Shown: one piece after another, positions 1-12,023 of the stretch
Layout of the letters: the number at the start of each line of letters is the position of its first letter
How positions within the stretch are numbered: position 1 is the first letter of the stretch
Source: Clitopilus passeckerianus
Taxonomy: Eukaryota; Basidiomycota; Agaricomycetes; Agaricales; Entolomataceae
Reading direction: 5' to 3'
DNA: 64,000 bases
Assembly (NCBI GenBank): GCA_944990035.1
Contig: CALYLX010000136.1
Coordinates: forward strand, 1,054,001-1,118,000
The notes under the pieces: model-generated
The model's database searches: none
What the model was told of the DNA's origin: nothing
The model's input: the letters and a program-made list of their open reading frames with translations, nothing else
Translations under genes and position numbers: made by a program

Positions 1-2
1 CA

Positions 3-1132
3 CGCGCAGCATCGCGGGCTTTATCGACAAGGTTGTTCTCGACGACGACTATAGTTCGAAATGCACCAAAACCACCCAAACCTATCGAGGATTCCACCTC
101 TGCTCTTGAATACAAGCGGGTGCACAAAGTCCGACCTCCTCCTTTGCCTGCAATGGATTTGCCTCGCTCGAGAAGTGCCGAAGAGGCAGTTACAAACATC
201 CTTTACAACACCCCACCTCCGAGTCTGCAGCCCTTCAAAAAGTTGGTTCAGAAAATATTATCTTCCGGCTCTTTTCCGCTACTGACTCTACTACTACTTC
301 TGACAGACACGTCCTCAACTGCTTGGTCCAAAATGAGCCTGGTGTGCTCTCCCGTGTATCTGGCATTCTTGCTGGCAGAGGTTTCAATATTGACTCCCTG
401 GTCGTCTGTCGTACTGAGATCCGCGACCTGAGTCGGATGTGTATTGTCCTTAACGGACAGGACGGTGTCGTAGAGCAAGCACGAAGGCAGTTGGAGGATC
501 TTGTATGTTTCTACCCATACCTTAGTCCTGATCAAAATTTGACGAATATCATCAGGTTCCTGTCTGGGCTGTCTTGGACTATACAGAAACACGGACAATC
601 CAACGCGAGCTCCTTCTCGTCAAGGTCTCTATCCTCGGTCCAGAATATCTTGAGGATCAGCTCGTTGGCGGTCCCTCTCATGACCCGCGCGCCTCAAAGA
701 TAGAGGAAGAGATGACCCTCGCTCACAACTTTGAGCAAAGCACACACCCCGCAGATGCCGACCTGCCCTCTGTCTCCGTTACGCCCTCTCAGGCCCTCCG
801 TGCCAAGCACCAGCATTTGCAATCTATCTCCACCCTGGCCAACCAGTTCGGTGCAAAGATTGTGGATGTCAGCGAAAACAGCGTCATCGTTGAGCTGACT
901 GCTAAAACATCAAGAGTTGAAGCATTTGTGGGCCTTCTCAAACCCTTCGGTATTTTGGAATCTGCCCGCACAGGTATGCCACGCTACGCAGAAACCTTGC
1001 ACATCTGCTAATACTTTACTAGGTTTGATGGCTATGCCTAGAACACCCATCCATGCTTTGGCTGAGGATGAAGATGCTGCCATACAAGCAGATGGTGGTC
1101 CCGTTGACGCTAGCTTGCTCCCTCCTGGTTAG
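3..1132 (+). CDS. ILV6: Acetolactate synthase regulatory (small) subunit, 5' end cut by window
   Basis: Regulatory subunit of acetohydroxyacid synthase, the first committed enzyme of branched-chain amino acid synthesis in mitochondria; in this family it stimulates the catalytic subunit and confers valine feedback. Exons 3-241, 307-502, 556-973 and 1023-1132 keep phase and give about 320 residues. The frame is open to the window edge without an ATG, so the start lies outside. The first residues are rich in Arg, Ser and Ala (RALSTRLFSTTT), as expected of a mitochondrial presequence. An ACT domain follows at about residues 81-150 (NEPGVLSRVSGILAGRGFNIDS), then the small-subunit C-terminal domain (SILGPEYLEDQL; ANQFGAKIVDVSE). 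Length fits fungal ILV6, so little is missing. No frame break is seen. Identification is by family motifs. Confidence 0.93.
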
Positions 1133-1288
1133 GTTTGGAAAATTTGCACTTGGGATCTGGAGAGGAATGTATACTTTTAATATCTACATGCTACATATAC
1201 ACACAGTGTTTGCTTTGAGAATACAGATTACATATATCTTACATGCACCCTTGAGAGAAAAGCCCAGTCCCATATGATAAAATGCTCT

Positions 1289-3835
1289 CTATGTCCGTCC
1301 TTTCGATGTCTGTCGTGCGTTGGAAGCAAGTGCATTGTTTATCTTCTCAACCCATGTCACTGCTGTGTTGGGGTCAACAGTTGCGTAACTGATTGTTTTC
1401 GAAGACTGGAAGGGATCATGAGCATGGCTGAGTCAGTCTCCGTAAGACTACTTACTGTCAGAACCACGAATTCCCTCTCGCTCTTGCGTTCAACACTGGC
1501 GATAGTGCCACGTGCGTCTTTTTCTTTCTCCTTCTCCTTGAGCTTATCCGAAGCACGTAATGCGAACTCTGCTTTCACGGTGATTTCTCCTTGACCTTTC
1601 GGTCGATGTTTCAAGCATAGGAGACGTCGCGAGGTCAGTACCAATTCTCGAGATTTCGCCCTGCTTGGAGGTACTCGTAATGGTAGTAGCCGGCTTGCAC
1701 GCCGTCGAAGTGAGCGTGCCTCTACGGTCGAATAGAACAACACCTCCTCTCCTTCTGGTAGTCCCAAGAGGGGGACGCTAGAGCAAATATTAGTGTTTGC
1801 ACATTTTTAGAAGTGTCGCTGCTCACTACTCTATGGGATTAGGGGGCCATTGCCTTGGATAGGCGATGTTGCTTGTGTTCTCCCTCTTTCTTCTTCAGAG
1901 AATGGGATTTCCCCAGACCCGGGAGCCCTAAATGCAGCCATTCTTGACGTCAAGTCGGCTATATGTCCGCCATTTTCGGAAGAGCTTGTTGGAGAACCAG
2001 TGGAAGTTGATCGTTCACGATGGCGATGGGTATCTTCTGTATTGTTTGACTGGGTTTTTGAAAGGGTATGTCTGACGGTTTGTCCTGTCTCTTGCCTGAT
2101 AATATCGGGCCGACGTATTTCTCCCAGTGGACCCACGTCGATGTGACCATTTGTATATTGATTTTCTTGTGGCGAGTCTCCACTGCCCTGAGATTCGCGT
2201 GAAGGAGAGTCAGATGCCCATTCTATTCCGTCATCCGAGCCGTCATGTCGAACGAGCTCATCCCAAGCTCCGTTGAAGTGCGCATCTGAATCGTCATCTG
2301 ATGCAGGGGGTTTCTGGATAAGGCCAGCTTCAATGGGCGGATGCGGTACAGTCCAGAGGGTATCCCAATCGATGGACGCAAAAAACATGGATGCGAACGA
2401 AGCGTTTGTATGTCGTTTTCGCTTCCTAGGGAACCAGCTCCTAGTCGCTGTGAGGGGTCTCGGACCTGCGGCGCCGATGTCAATACGGAAATTCAATCAG
2501 CCTCGAAAAACCGTGAATCACTGACGAGCAGTCGCTCGACGAGATCCTTGGCGTCGGGGTCAAATCCTTCAGGAAAACTGTATTCCAACTGTTTGATTTT
2601 TTGCCATGTTAGGTAGTCAGATAGACCCTGGAAGGCGAATCGGCCAGCGATCATCTGGTATAGAATGCAGCCAAGTGCCCAGAAATCAGAACTAAATATC
2701 ATTAAGTCAGGCCATGGCGGTTAAAGGAGGACAGAGACACACCTTCTACTCGTTTCCCTGGCTTCCAAGAGTTCTGGGGATACATATTGAGCAGTTCCAA
2801 CCCAGGTCCCTGCCTTGTCAGCTACAGAAGAAGTCGTTAGCCACGGAAAATCCTCCACAACAGAGGTAGAACTCACTGCTGGATTCAAGAACCTTTCCTG
2901 TACCAAAATCCGTGATTTTGATACGGAAATCATCGTCAAAGAGGATGTTTTCTGGCTTCAAATCTCTGTGAACGACATAAACACGCGGCCAGGGTCAGGT
3001 AGAAGAAATCTTCTTTTACTAACCGATGAATGACCCCTTTGGAGTGCATGTATTCCAGCGCATCCACTATTTGCGCAGCATAATATCGGGCACATTCGGT
3101 TGACAGAGAACCCAGCCTCGATATCAGTGTCTGCATTTCGCCATTCCTTGCTAAATCAATGACGAAGTCTGGTTGGAAGAGAAATTGTGCATGAGCGTCG
3201 GAAGAGGCGCGGAAACGAACGCGTTGTCGTACAGAGACGAGCATCGTCCTGGAATGCATAGTAAAGTCGAACGATGCCGGGATGTCCAGCACCAAGTTTG
3301 ACGAGTGCATTCTTCTCGGCGAGCGCTGTAGACATCTTGTCCTTTTTGATTAAGTGTACTTTCTCGAGGACCTTTATAGCATATTGGTTCCCAGTACGAA
3401 TATGGGTTGCTAGCTTGACCTGACGCCCCACAGAGGAGAATAGATGGGTAAATGTTTCCCGGAAGGATCAAGCACACGTACAGTTGAATAGGAACCTTCG
3501 CCCAGTGTCCGTCCAAACTTGAAATCTTCCACCGACACTCCTACGTTCCGCGGTCGGGATTTCGAACGCGCTTTGTTCGTCGGGGCATCTTGATTCTGCC
3601 TCACTGGAGCCACTGATAATCCAAGCTCTCCCAGATATGTGGGAGGGCTCTGCCCCAAGGGAGTCCTGGTATTGGGGCTGACAGAGCGAGGAGCTGAAAA
3701 TGTACGGATCGGACGAGGAGGCCTTAGAGGCATCTGTAGTGATGCGGAGTCCGAGCTCGAAGTCGAGATAACGGATGCATTTCTGCTGAGAGTAGCAAGA
3801 CTTGCGGCGCTGGTCGCCTCATGGGCTTGCAGCAT
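1289..3835 (-). CDS. PKH1: 3-phosphoinositide-dependent protein kinase 1 homologue (PDK1/Pkh), two apparent frame breaks
   Basis: AGC-family master kinase that phosphorylates the activation loop of other AGC kinases downstream of sphingolipid/phosphoinositide signals. Exons (high to low): 3482-3835, 3239-3419, 3024-3168, 2877-2965, 2743-2821, 2526-2691, 1827-2465, 1456-1777, 1289-1405; about 697 residues. About 100 disordered residues precede the kinase domain: glycine loop [11 protein letters not shown], Lys in [22 protein letters not shown], and the PDK1-type activation loop [12 protein letters not shown] Ser/Asp-rich linker leads to a C-terminal PH domain ([27 protein letters not shown]). 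Exon 1827-2465 is two bases short for its flanking phases. The breaks lie at the A/T run 2380-2385 (within ..RSHP/FFASIDW) and at 1835-1837. Conservation on both sides argues for sequence error rather than a dead gene, but a pseudogene is not excluded. Confidence 0.85.
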
Positions 3836-4420
3836 CCAGGTCTAAGGTATCGGGGATGGGGAGAAAGATGATAATGACTGTGTACAACGGTGGCGGCGGC
3901 AGCACCTTAGCGGACAGACTGAGGCTGTGCCGATCACTCCTTCTCACGAGGGACTCAGTTTCTGGAAGCAGTTGGGGAAACGGGGTTTATATTGTTTGGT
4001 AAGTACTATTCAGTTGAGTAGGATAAGCAAAGAATCAAATATGTTCTTGGAGTTGACTAATATAGGAATTGTGACACGAGGAGGATAAAAGTGAAATGCA
4101 AGGAGGAAAGCGAAATGCATATACGACGAAGCAATAGAGAAAAACCCATGATGCACACAAAAAATTTGGCGAAAGGGGGGCAGCCACAAAGAGGTGGACT
4201 GGAAAAAGGACGTCAGAGGAAACAGCAGAGCAGATCAGGGATAGCAGTTTACAAATGAGGGCAGCAAAAATTGAGTCCGACGATAGCATCAAGAAAGCAG
4301 AGAAAGGTCGTGAAAGGTCGGAAGAGATCATGACGGGAACGGAATAAGAGAATAACAATATATAGTGAGATGGTATAAAGGAAGAGTCAATTCCAGATTT
4401 CCTTTTTTGAACAAATCTTT
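3836..4420. other. Intergenic region between the HMG-box gene and PDK1
   Basis: No exon-like frame with family signal is visible on either strand. It should hold the PDK1 promoter and 5' leader (right of 3835) and the 3' end of the HMG-box gene (left of 4421). It is A/G-rich on the + strand; the short open frames lack coding character. Confidence 0.5.
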
Positions 4421-5867
4421 CTAGTTCGATTCACGATATGAATAACCATTCCAGGTGGGCGTGCCGAATTGAGTGGTTTGGGGAATTGTACCGTCGATGT
4501 TCTGAAGATCGCCATCCGTGGGTGCAAGGTCCGAGAAGCCATTGAAGTCGAACCACGCCTGTACTTCGTCCTCTCCGCTCGGCTGCGCCGATGGCTGCTG
4601 CACAGTGACGTTGCTAGGTCCAGCTATCTCCGGCCCAAGGAAGAAGCCAGCACCATCATAGAACGGGTGTGCACTGGACGGCAGAGTGTAGGTCATCGCA
4701 TTCGGGTCGTTGGCCATACCGTCCTGGCTGAAAGGCTTCCACTGGTAGTCAAGAGGTTGATCTACACCAGTAGCCCATGACGAGTAATCGTTCATGTGAG
4801 CACCCATGCTCATTTGGAAGGGATTACCGGCTTCAGAATGCTGAAGTGCCAGAGCACCTGAAGGCTGATAGAGCTCGTTGGAAGGCGGGTGAGCAGCAAG
4901 TTGATAGTCGTATCCGATGGCCCAGTTGGTGGCATCTTGACTAACGATAGGATTCACGTCAAAGGTGTAAGCGTCCTGAAGAAGAAATTTTAATGAAAAG
5001 GACATAATCAAAAAGTTGGCTCAAACGTACCTGAGGGTAGTCACCGGCGGTATTTTCGACGCTGTAGGTCGGAACAATAGGCTTAAGGGTGCTATAGATT
5101 ACAGGCTCCAGCCTGGCGCGTTGAGGGACGACAGGCCGAGTGTAAGGAGCTGGTTGACGGCTGTGCCTCGAAGTGGCTCTACGATCATCGTGCAGATCGG
5201 AGCGCGATGCACCCGCTGAGCTAGCAGGATATGCTGTTGGCGCCATTTGAACGCTAGGATAAGTCAATGTAACCCTGTTCTGCTCAGAATCCTCTTGCGA
5301 GGTGGTGGGACTGGGAGAATTATTGGCAGAGAGCGGAGGAGTTGGGCCATCCACAGAGTTGGAGGAGACACTCTGAGCGGGTGTGCTAGCTGCGAGAGGA
5401 TAAGGAATAGCGTTTACTGGAGAGGTACCAGGAGCCTCAAGCGCGTGACGGCGTCGATGGTTTCGTGTAGCGGCGGCAGCGGCAGCTTTATCGAGCTTCT
5501 GCTTTTTCTTCTCGCGTTCCTTTTGCTCCTTTGTCTTTGGGTTGTAACGATAGTCAGGATATTTAAGCGCGTGTTCCATTTTCCTGACTTCTGCTAGGCG
5601 CTCGTACTGTTGCCTTGACTCTGGCGTAAGAGAATTCCACATTTTCGAAATGACTTTGGAGACGGCTGATTGAGACATGCTTTCCATGCTGCCCTCTTCA
5701 GTCAGATTCTTGTACACCTCGGCGCGGAAGATGATCCAAGCATTAGGTGGCCGAGGAATCTTGACATCTTTGTCTTTGCGTTGTGCCACTGGCTTTTGAG
5801 CGCTCGAAGGCCCGACACTGGCATGGGGAACGATATGAAGAGCCAAAGTACCGTTCTCCTCAGCCAT
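4421..5867 (-). CDS. HMG-box (MATA_HMG type) transcription factor
   Basis: Two exons, 5031-5867 and 4421-4975, joined across a 55-nt GT..AG intron, give 463 residues. One HMG box lies at about residues 36-110. It opens IPRPPNAWIIFRAEVYKNL and continues with SKMWNSLTPESRQQYERLAE and YPDYRYNPK, the sequence-specific SOX/MATA class rather than the non-specific HMGB class. A basic patch (KEREKKKQK) follows, as expected of a nuclear localisation signal. The remainder is low-complexity, rich in Ser, Thr, Pro and Gln, with an acidic C-terminus (DEVQAWFDFNGF) that could be an activation region. Relatives act in mating or fruiting-body development, but neither the target genes nor the exact orthologue can be read from sequence. 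The ATG at 5867 is the first in frame and sits about 35 residues before the box. Confidence 0.87.
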
Positions 5868-6506
5868 GTCGAATGCAAGTGAAGGTCACGGAGTGAAAGG
5901 AAGCGACGAGAGAAAAGTTGTAGGCGAATGTAGGTCCTTGTGGTGTTTGTTTGTGTTGGCTTGGTCTGATGGCAGAGAACTACACGTGTGGGGTGAATGA
6001 CCCTTAGCCTGGGAGTCGGCTCCGTTATAAACCCAATCCAAGGCAAAGCGTGAAGAAACTGTGGCATTCAAATCATAAATTGCTTTGACTGCAAAGGACA
6101 AGGCGACATGGCCCTATACTGCTGTGGCCTTGATGCTTTGGCTCAGCTGTACAGCACACGAGCCAGCGGATAACTCGATCTAAGTGCCTGATTGGTCTAG
6201 GCGCGGCTGCTTTTGCAAATTTGGAGAAGCCCGTCTTCGTTGAGCTCGATGGCCAAATCGTTGTCAAGTTATGTAATACCGCCGCTTTGCATTGTCCTCA
6301 CTTGTCCAGTCAAAAATTATCTGACCCAGAAGAAGTTGATGTTGATACGTGAACTACCAGCTACATACTAGTACAGCAAAACGTGCGATAGAATCGTGAT
6401 ATAATGCCGACGAATGACAACGAAAAATAATACAGGGACATCATCAAAGAAACGACAGAAGCCAATTCATAATGTTCGTGGGGCAGATAGAGTGAACAAC
6501 TGACGC
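5868..6506. other. Intergenic region upstream of the HMG-box gene
   Basis: This is the 5' flank of the HMG-box gene and the 3' flank of the RRM gene, both on the minus strand. A TTATAA sequence near 6025-6030, about 160 bases before the start codon, is a weak TATA candidate. No gene recognised. Confidence 0.45.
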
Positions 6507-7356
6507 TTAGTATCCTCCGCCGCCATATCCTCCTCCTCCTCCTTGGTCTAATATCAGACATTAGTAGATGTCTATCATTCGCGATGAATGATCTTACTGT
6601 AGCCTCCTCCGCCATAACCGCCACCACCTTGTTGTTGGTAGCCACCTCCATAGCCACCACCACCCTGGTATCCGCCTCCTCCACCACCTAGCAGACAGGA
6701 ATGAGAATATTGTATATTTAAAAAAAACAGATAGGCACTGACTATATCCACCACCACCGTATCCTGGAGCGAAGGAAATAGGAAAATTTTAACTCCGGGA
6801 CAACAAAGAATAAAAATTATTTCACAGACCTCCACCACCTCCTCCACCTGAGGGCCTGGCATTAGCAAGGTTTACTTTAATACGACGACCATCGAGCTCT
6901 TGCTCGTTGAGGCCGTTGATAGCAGCATCAGCCTCTCCGGCGGAGCTGAACGTGACGAAGCCGAATCCTCGAGAGCGACCAGTGTCGCGGTCTCGCATCA
7001 CAATAGACTAGGCCAATAATCAGTCAATCTTATCTTTCACAAGATAGAGGATCACAATAAGCGATCATGAGATAAAGATCGCATACATCGAGAACCTGCC
7101 CAAACTCTCCGAAAGCCTATAATTGGAAACAACATGTTGAGATTCTATCAAAGAGACACAACGAAACCGGAACCAAGTAGACACGATGTCTATGACCCAG
7201 TATATACTAACTTGACGCAATGTTTCGTCGGTAGTGTTCCAACTCAAATTACTATAGCCGAAACGCAAGTCAGTCAATTTTAGCCCCAGGCGACGGGGGC
7301 CGCATGGGAACCCGTATGATAACACAGACTGACCCAACGTAAACTTTTGCAGACAT
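6507..7356 (-). CDS. Glycine-rich RNA-binding protein, single RRM
   Basis: Seven exons (7334-7356, 7212-7251, 7087-7116, 6830-7007, 6743-6763, 6598-6687, 6507-6547) give 140 residues with consistent phases throughout. The RRM starts at residue 4 ([18 protein letters not shown]) with RNP2 VYVGNL and RNP1 RGFGFVTF, and ends near residue 80. The tail of about 55 residues is almost only Gly and Tyr with some Gln (GGYGG units). This is the layout of cold-inducible/GRP RNA-binding proteins, which act as RNA chaperones and can enter condensates. The RRM is split by three introns, and the Gly-Tyr tail is spread over small exons, one only 21 nt. A TATATAG on the minus strand near 7489-7495, about 135 bases before the ATG, is a plausible TATA box. 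Confidence 0.93.
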
Positions 7357-7779
7357 GATGGAGGCTTATTATAAAACTAAACCTGGAAAACCGTAACGAG
7401 ATAACAGAACCGAACGAAACCGGAGGACGGGAACGATGTGTTGGGTAAAGGCACGGTAGTATACAAAAGCCCCATCCCAACCGTCGAACTATATACTGTC
7501 TGAGGGGTTACAAACTCCGCCCATTACCTCAGCGAGTCCTGTGAGTTGTGGAATTCTGGAAGGCTTAGGTAGCCTCTTCAAGTTCATGTGGTCTATCTGA
7601 CTGGGTCATGGGATAGAAACGAAATGATATAGCAGACCCGGTCCGAGATGTAATAGAATGGTATGGGTAATCTGCGACTGAGATAGAAGGGGTCATAGAA
7701 TCATTAAGTACACTAAGGGGAGTCATATGAAGGTCGTCAGGTCGTAAAAAAATATCAGGCGACTGAAGAAGGAGTTAAT
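7357..7779. other. Intergenic region, RRM gene promoter and HMT1-like gene 3' end
   Basis: No coding exon recognised. The part next to 7356 should contain the RRM gene promoter (TATA candidate near 7489-7495). The part next to 7780 is the 3' end of the ABC transporter gene. Confidence 0.45.
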
Positions 7780-10700
7780 CTAGGCAGAACCCTTCTTGTC
7801 CTTATCCTTCTTATCCTTCTTCAATTTGCCTTTGTCAGCATCTCCTTTGATGCTTCCGGCAGCACTGTCGCTACCACCAGCATCTATAGAAGGTCGTGGC
7901 GAATCCTTATCCTTCTTCAGGCCAGGGAAACTGAACCCAGAGCCACTGTTTTGGCGACGAGTGGAGATCGAGATTCGGCGGGCGAGCCTCTGGAAGTTCT
8001 GCGATGAAATGCGTTTTCGTTTGGGCTCACTGTCTGGGTCAGGTGTGCCAGTTCTTGGTGGCGTTTCGACGCTTGCTCCAAAGGTTACGGCAGGCGCTTG
8101 TGAAGGCGTCTCTGTCTGCTCGTGCGTGGAATCCTGACCGTCCGAAGATGGGAACGCAAGGGGCTCGGCGACTTGTTGGGTGGACGTAATGTTGGGAGGT
8201 GCCGTAGTCGCAGCTTCAGCAGTTCCTTCAATCGTGTGGTCATCATCTCCAGAGGTGGGGAATGCAATAGGAGCTGAATCGGGAATTTCGGGCAAGTCTT
8301 TGGAGGCAGGCGCCTGAGTTTGGTCTTCCGTTGTAGATCCGTCTTTCACCACATCAGCGTATGATACACCTGGTTGTGGCGGAGAAGCAAGATCAGCGTG
8401 GCCATTATCGTGGACATGTGATCCGGCTTCTTCGACGGCGTATCCAGAAACCTCTTTCTTCTGGATGCTTTCATTGATTGAGGTACGGTCATCTGAAGAA
8501 ACTTGCTCGGCCCACATAGCGGCAAAAATGCCGTCCAGAGCCAAGAGCTCCTTATGGTTGCCTTGCTCAACGATTTGGCCATCCTTCAGGACCAGAATTC
8601 TATGAATTTATTGATAAGATGGGAGAGCTATAGGAAAAGAGCCGATAAGAAACTTACAGGTCAGCGGACGCGATAGTCTGCAAGCAGCAAGTCAGCTGGT
8701 TCCACATCTGCATGGATGAATTCACACATACCGATAAGCGGTGAGCGATTGATAGCGAGGACCGGCCGTTCATGAGATTCTGCAATGCCTTCTGGATGTC
8801 TTTCTCAGTCGAGGTATCCAAAGCGCTGGTCGAAAGGTCAGAATATCTTCGGTAACCAGGTCTGACGGACATGCCTGGTTGCCTCATCGAGTAGGAGGAT
8901 GGGAGGATTCTTCAACAGGGTGCGTGCAATAGCCACTCGTTGCTTCTCTCCACCGCTCAGGCGAACGCCACGCTCTCCAACCTTGGTATCATATCCTTGT
9001 CGGGCGTGAGCTAAGATTTGGCTAAGATGGTGCAAGGAAAGGCTCACCATCAGGGAACGACATGATCTTATCATGCATCTGGGCTGATCTTGCTGCAGCT
9101 TCGATCTCCTCCAGAGAAGCACCAAACTTCCCATACCTAAGGCACCATCTCAGCCCAGGGCAGGTGATCACACTACAAGAAACTTACGCAATGTTGTACC
9201 TGATACTAGAGTTGAAAAGGATAGAATCTTGGGGGACTACTCCGATTGCTTGTCGCAAACTCTTTTGGGTCACTTCTCTGCAAAGTGTATAAACATCTAA
9301 CCAGAGGGCGAACGAGAAGCTCCAAACCTGATATCTTGACCATCAACCAGAATCCTGCCCTCGCCTTCCTTCAAATCATAGAAGCGGTACAAGAGCCGAA
9401 GAATTGTCGATTTCCCTGAGCCAGATTCACCGACTAGTGCGACCGAATGGCCCTTGTTGACCTTGAATGAGACTCCATTAAGGGCAGTTGTTCGGCCATC
9501 GTACGAGAAGCTGACATTGTCTGATGGACTGATTAGGTCGGAAAATCACCCAGGAAAAGACCCACCAAACTCAATTGAGCCGTCCATTACCATGAGGTCG
9601 GGTGCACCGGGGACATCGTTGACTTCCGTGGGTTCGTTCAGAAGCTGGAGAAGTTTCTCAGTATCAACTAAGGACTGGTTGATAGATCGGTAGATATAGC
9701 CGAGCTGGTTCAAAGGCGAGTAAAGCTGCAGGGAAGTCAATGCCTGTGGTTTGCTATCAAAGAAATTACAGACCTGAGCGAGGTAGGTTATGAACAGGAT
9801 AAACGTTGCAGAGTCTCCCTGGCCTTTTGTGACCCTCAACGCGACAATCAGGGACCCAACAAGAAGACCGAGGGTCTAAGGGATGGTTAACAACAGGACC
9901 ATATTGGTCTAAAAGTTGCAAGACATACGATGATCAGGTTCTGAACGAGGTTCAAGATGTTCAAAGAGACTGCAGGTGTGATCAGTAAGCGAAGAATAGT
10001 TCATATGTTAGACAGTACTGACTGATGACTTTGTACTCCAGAGCCTGGTATTCTCGAAGCGCCTCTCGGTACCTCTCGCCTTCATGCTCTTCCCCGCCGA
10101 AATACTTCACGGTCTCATAATTCAAAAGGCAGTCAGTGTGGATTCCTCGTGTAACCTGGGGATTACGACGGTTGAGAACTGATTCTTGTAGTAATGACTC
10201 GCCACTTACAATGTCACGCTCATTCATGCGACGGCGGATCTTCGTCCTCCACTGAGTCAGAACAACACTCGCGGCAACTACAGAACTGGTGAGTTTTCCT
10301 TTTCTTTTGAATTCCGCATTTCCTACGCACTGTATGCAAACAGGGCGATGAAAATGACGAGGCCAAGAGCCCATTCGAAAACGATGCAGAAAGTAACCAC
10401 TGCAATAACAATGTCAATTAAAATGGGAATAATGTTGAATAGTATCAACTGAAACCATGTTAGCTTGATACGAACATAATCAAGAAAAATATTCATACTT
10501 CGAAGGTATGGTTGATGGCTGCGCCACGATCCAGTACGCGGAGAACCTCTCCTGTCTTCCTGCGAGTATGCCATGCGAAGGACAGCTTCAACAGGTGGTC
10601 GAAAGATAGTTGGGACATTTCTAAAAAAATATTTCAACGTTTGGAAGAAGTGAACGATGACAATAACTCACGTCGATCCGAATATTGCATTACAGGAGCC

Positions 10701-12023
10701 CATAGAGCCTGCAAAGGGGTCAATTGATATTCAAAGGCGCATGGGTGAAGAAACGCACATCTCGGACGGCCGAGAGACCACCACTTCCTTGGAGGAAGCG
10801 CAACCCAACGTATGTGAACAAGTAAAGCCAGGGTGATTGTCCAGAGGGATGACCAAGGAGGCGAACAACCCCGGCAAGGGCAAACGGCATAGCCCAGTTG
10901 ACCACACGACCAATCAGAAGAATGACGATACAGACGGACTAACACAAATTCAGAACAGGTTCCAAGTCAGAAGATCGTGAAAAGGGGCGTACAGCGAGCA
11001 ACTGCAAGTATCGGTCCTTGGCTGGCCATAAATATGGGGTTAGCCGGCGAATGCGCCTCCCAATTTCAGCCCAAGAGGGATCCAAAGTAAGGTCAGGTTT
11101 GGCATCAGTCTGGAGATGGAGATAAGTGTGAGTGGATATGAGACGCAAGCTAGCTTACCTTGTTATCAGGACCGGTGGACGGGGCAGGAGTAGGGGCTCG
11201 CGTAGTTGGGGTAGACCTCTGCAGCGTGGAACGTGCTGTGGGGCGAAAGTGCCATATTTTGCCTGCTCGTTAAGAAGGCCGGTGACAGGTGACAGGCCGC
11301 TCGAAGTCTGGGAAACGGCGCCAGGAGGGAGTAGGAACGACGAATCAGTTGGAGTTTGCTCTTCCGCTTCGTCAGTGTCCACCGGGCCGTAGACTGTTCT
11401 GGGGAACTGAAGAGCGATCAGAAGGGGGAATAGGACCAGGAGTCGGAGCGCTGGGAAGGTGAAGTGAAGCAGTGTGAAAATAGGAATATGAGTAGGGGCT
11501 ACGAAGCATAGATTAGCTAAGCTCAAACTGCGGATGTTTTCAATTGACCCTAACCTCTTTTCAATGCCGGGATTGCAAGTCCTAACAAAACAACTAGAGC
11601 GATATCAAGCCCGAGAGCAGCTGTGATTGCTAGCTTCGTCCTTTTGAGAGACCATACATCGACACCTTGAACATCCTTCCATGAGCCAAGGGCTGCGAGT
11701 CCAGCAAACGCCAAGAGCCCAGCAACTGCGTTTATCTCAATGCCGGTGTCGTACTGCCAATGTTCGCTCAAAACGGCGTTCACGACAAAAGTTATTCCGT
11801 CGGCAAAATAAGTTAAAGCAGAAAGAGAAAGGAAAGCAAGAATTGGTGCACGGCGGGGCACCTTTGAGGCGACAACCACTGAAGTTATGGGCGAAGATGA
11901 AGTTCGGTTTGCAGTTTGAGGTCGTGCCGATAAGAGTGAAGCCGTTGTGACCAAAACCAACAACGGTGAGACAATTCTGAGGGCATACACTGGCGTTATC
12001 AAGGCTCCCCATGAAGGCGCCAT
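7780..12023 (-). CDS. HMT1: HMT1/ABCB6-type ABC half-transporter, one apparent frame break
   Basis: Nineteen exons: 11555-12023, 11159-11498, 10993-11109, 10759-10938, 10672-10708, 10499-10620, 10331-10448, 10210-10277, 10023-10155, 9929-9969, 9774-9875, 9566-9725, 9328-9520, 9188-9277, 9048-9136, 8875-8995, 8732-8825, 8658-8677, 7780-8599; about 1,104 residues. An extra N-terminal membrane region (1-170) precedes the six-helix core, as in heavy-metal-tolerance HMT1 and ABCB6 and unlike mitochondrial ATM1. The ATPase has Walker [10 protein letters not shown] (about 661), signature LSGGEKQR (about 768) and Walker [10 protein letters not shown]. The family moves phytochelatin/glutathione-metal conjugates into vacuoles. 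A 250-residue disordered tail ends in Lys/Asp repeats. The Thr/Pro linker needs one extra base at the G4 run 11240-11243. The intron at 8826-8874 uses a GC donor. Substrate is inferred from family only. Confidence 0.9.

Noticed and set aside
4035..4358. 107-codon minus-strand frame with hydrophobic residues between PDK1 and the HMG-box gene
   Set aside because: Cys/Phe/Ser-rich translation of an A/G-rich leader; no start context, splice pattern or family match.
8996..9047. Shorter 37-nt intron (acceptor at 9011) in HMT1
   Set aside because: It would leave extra residues AHARQ between SFPDG and YDTKVGERG; the 52-nt intron ending at 8996 restores the conserved [14 protein letters not shown].
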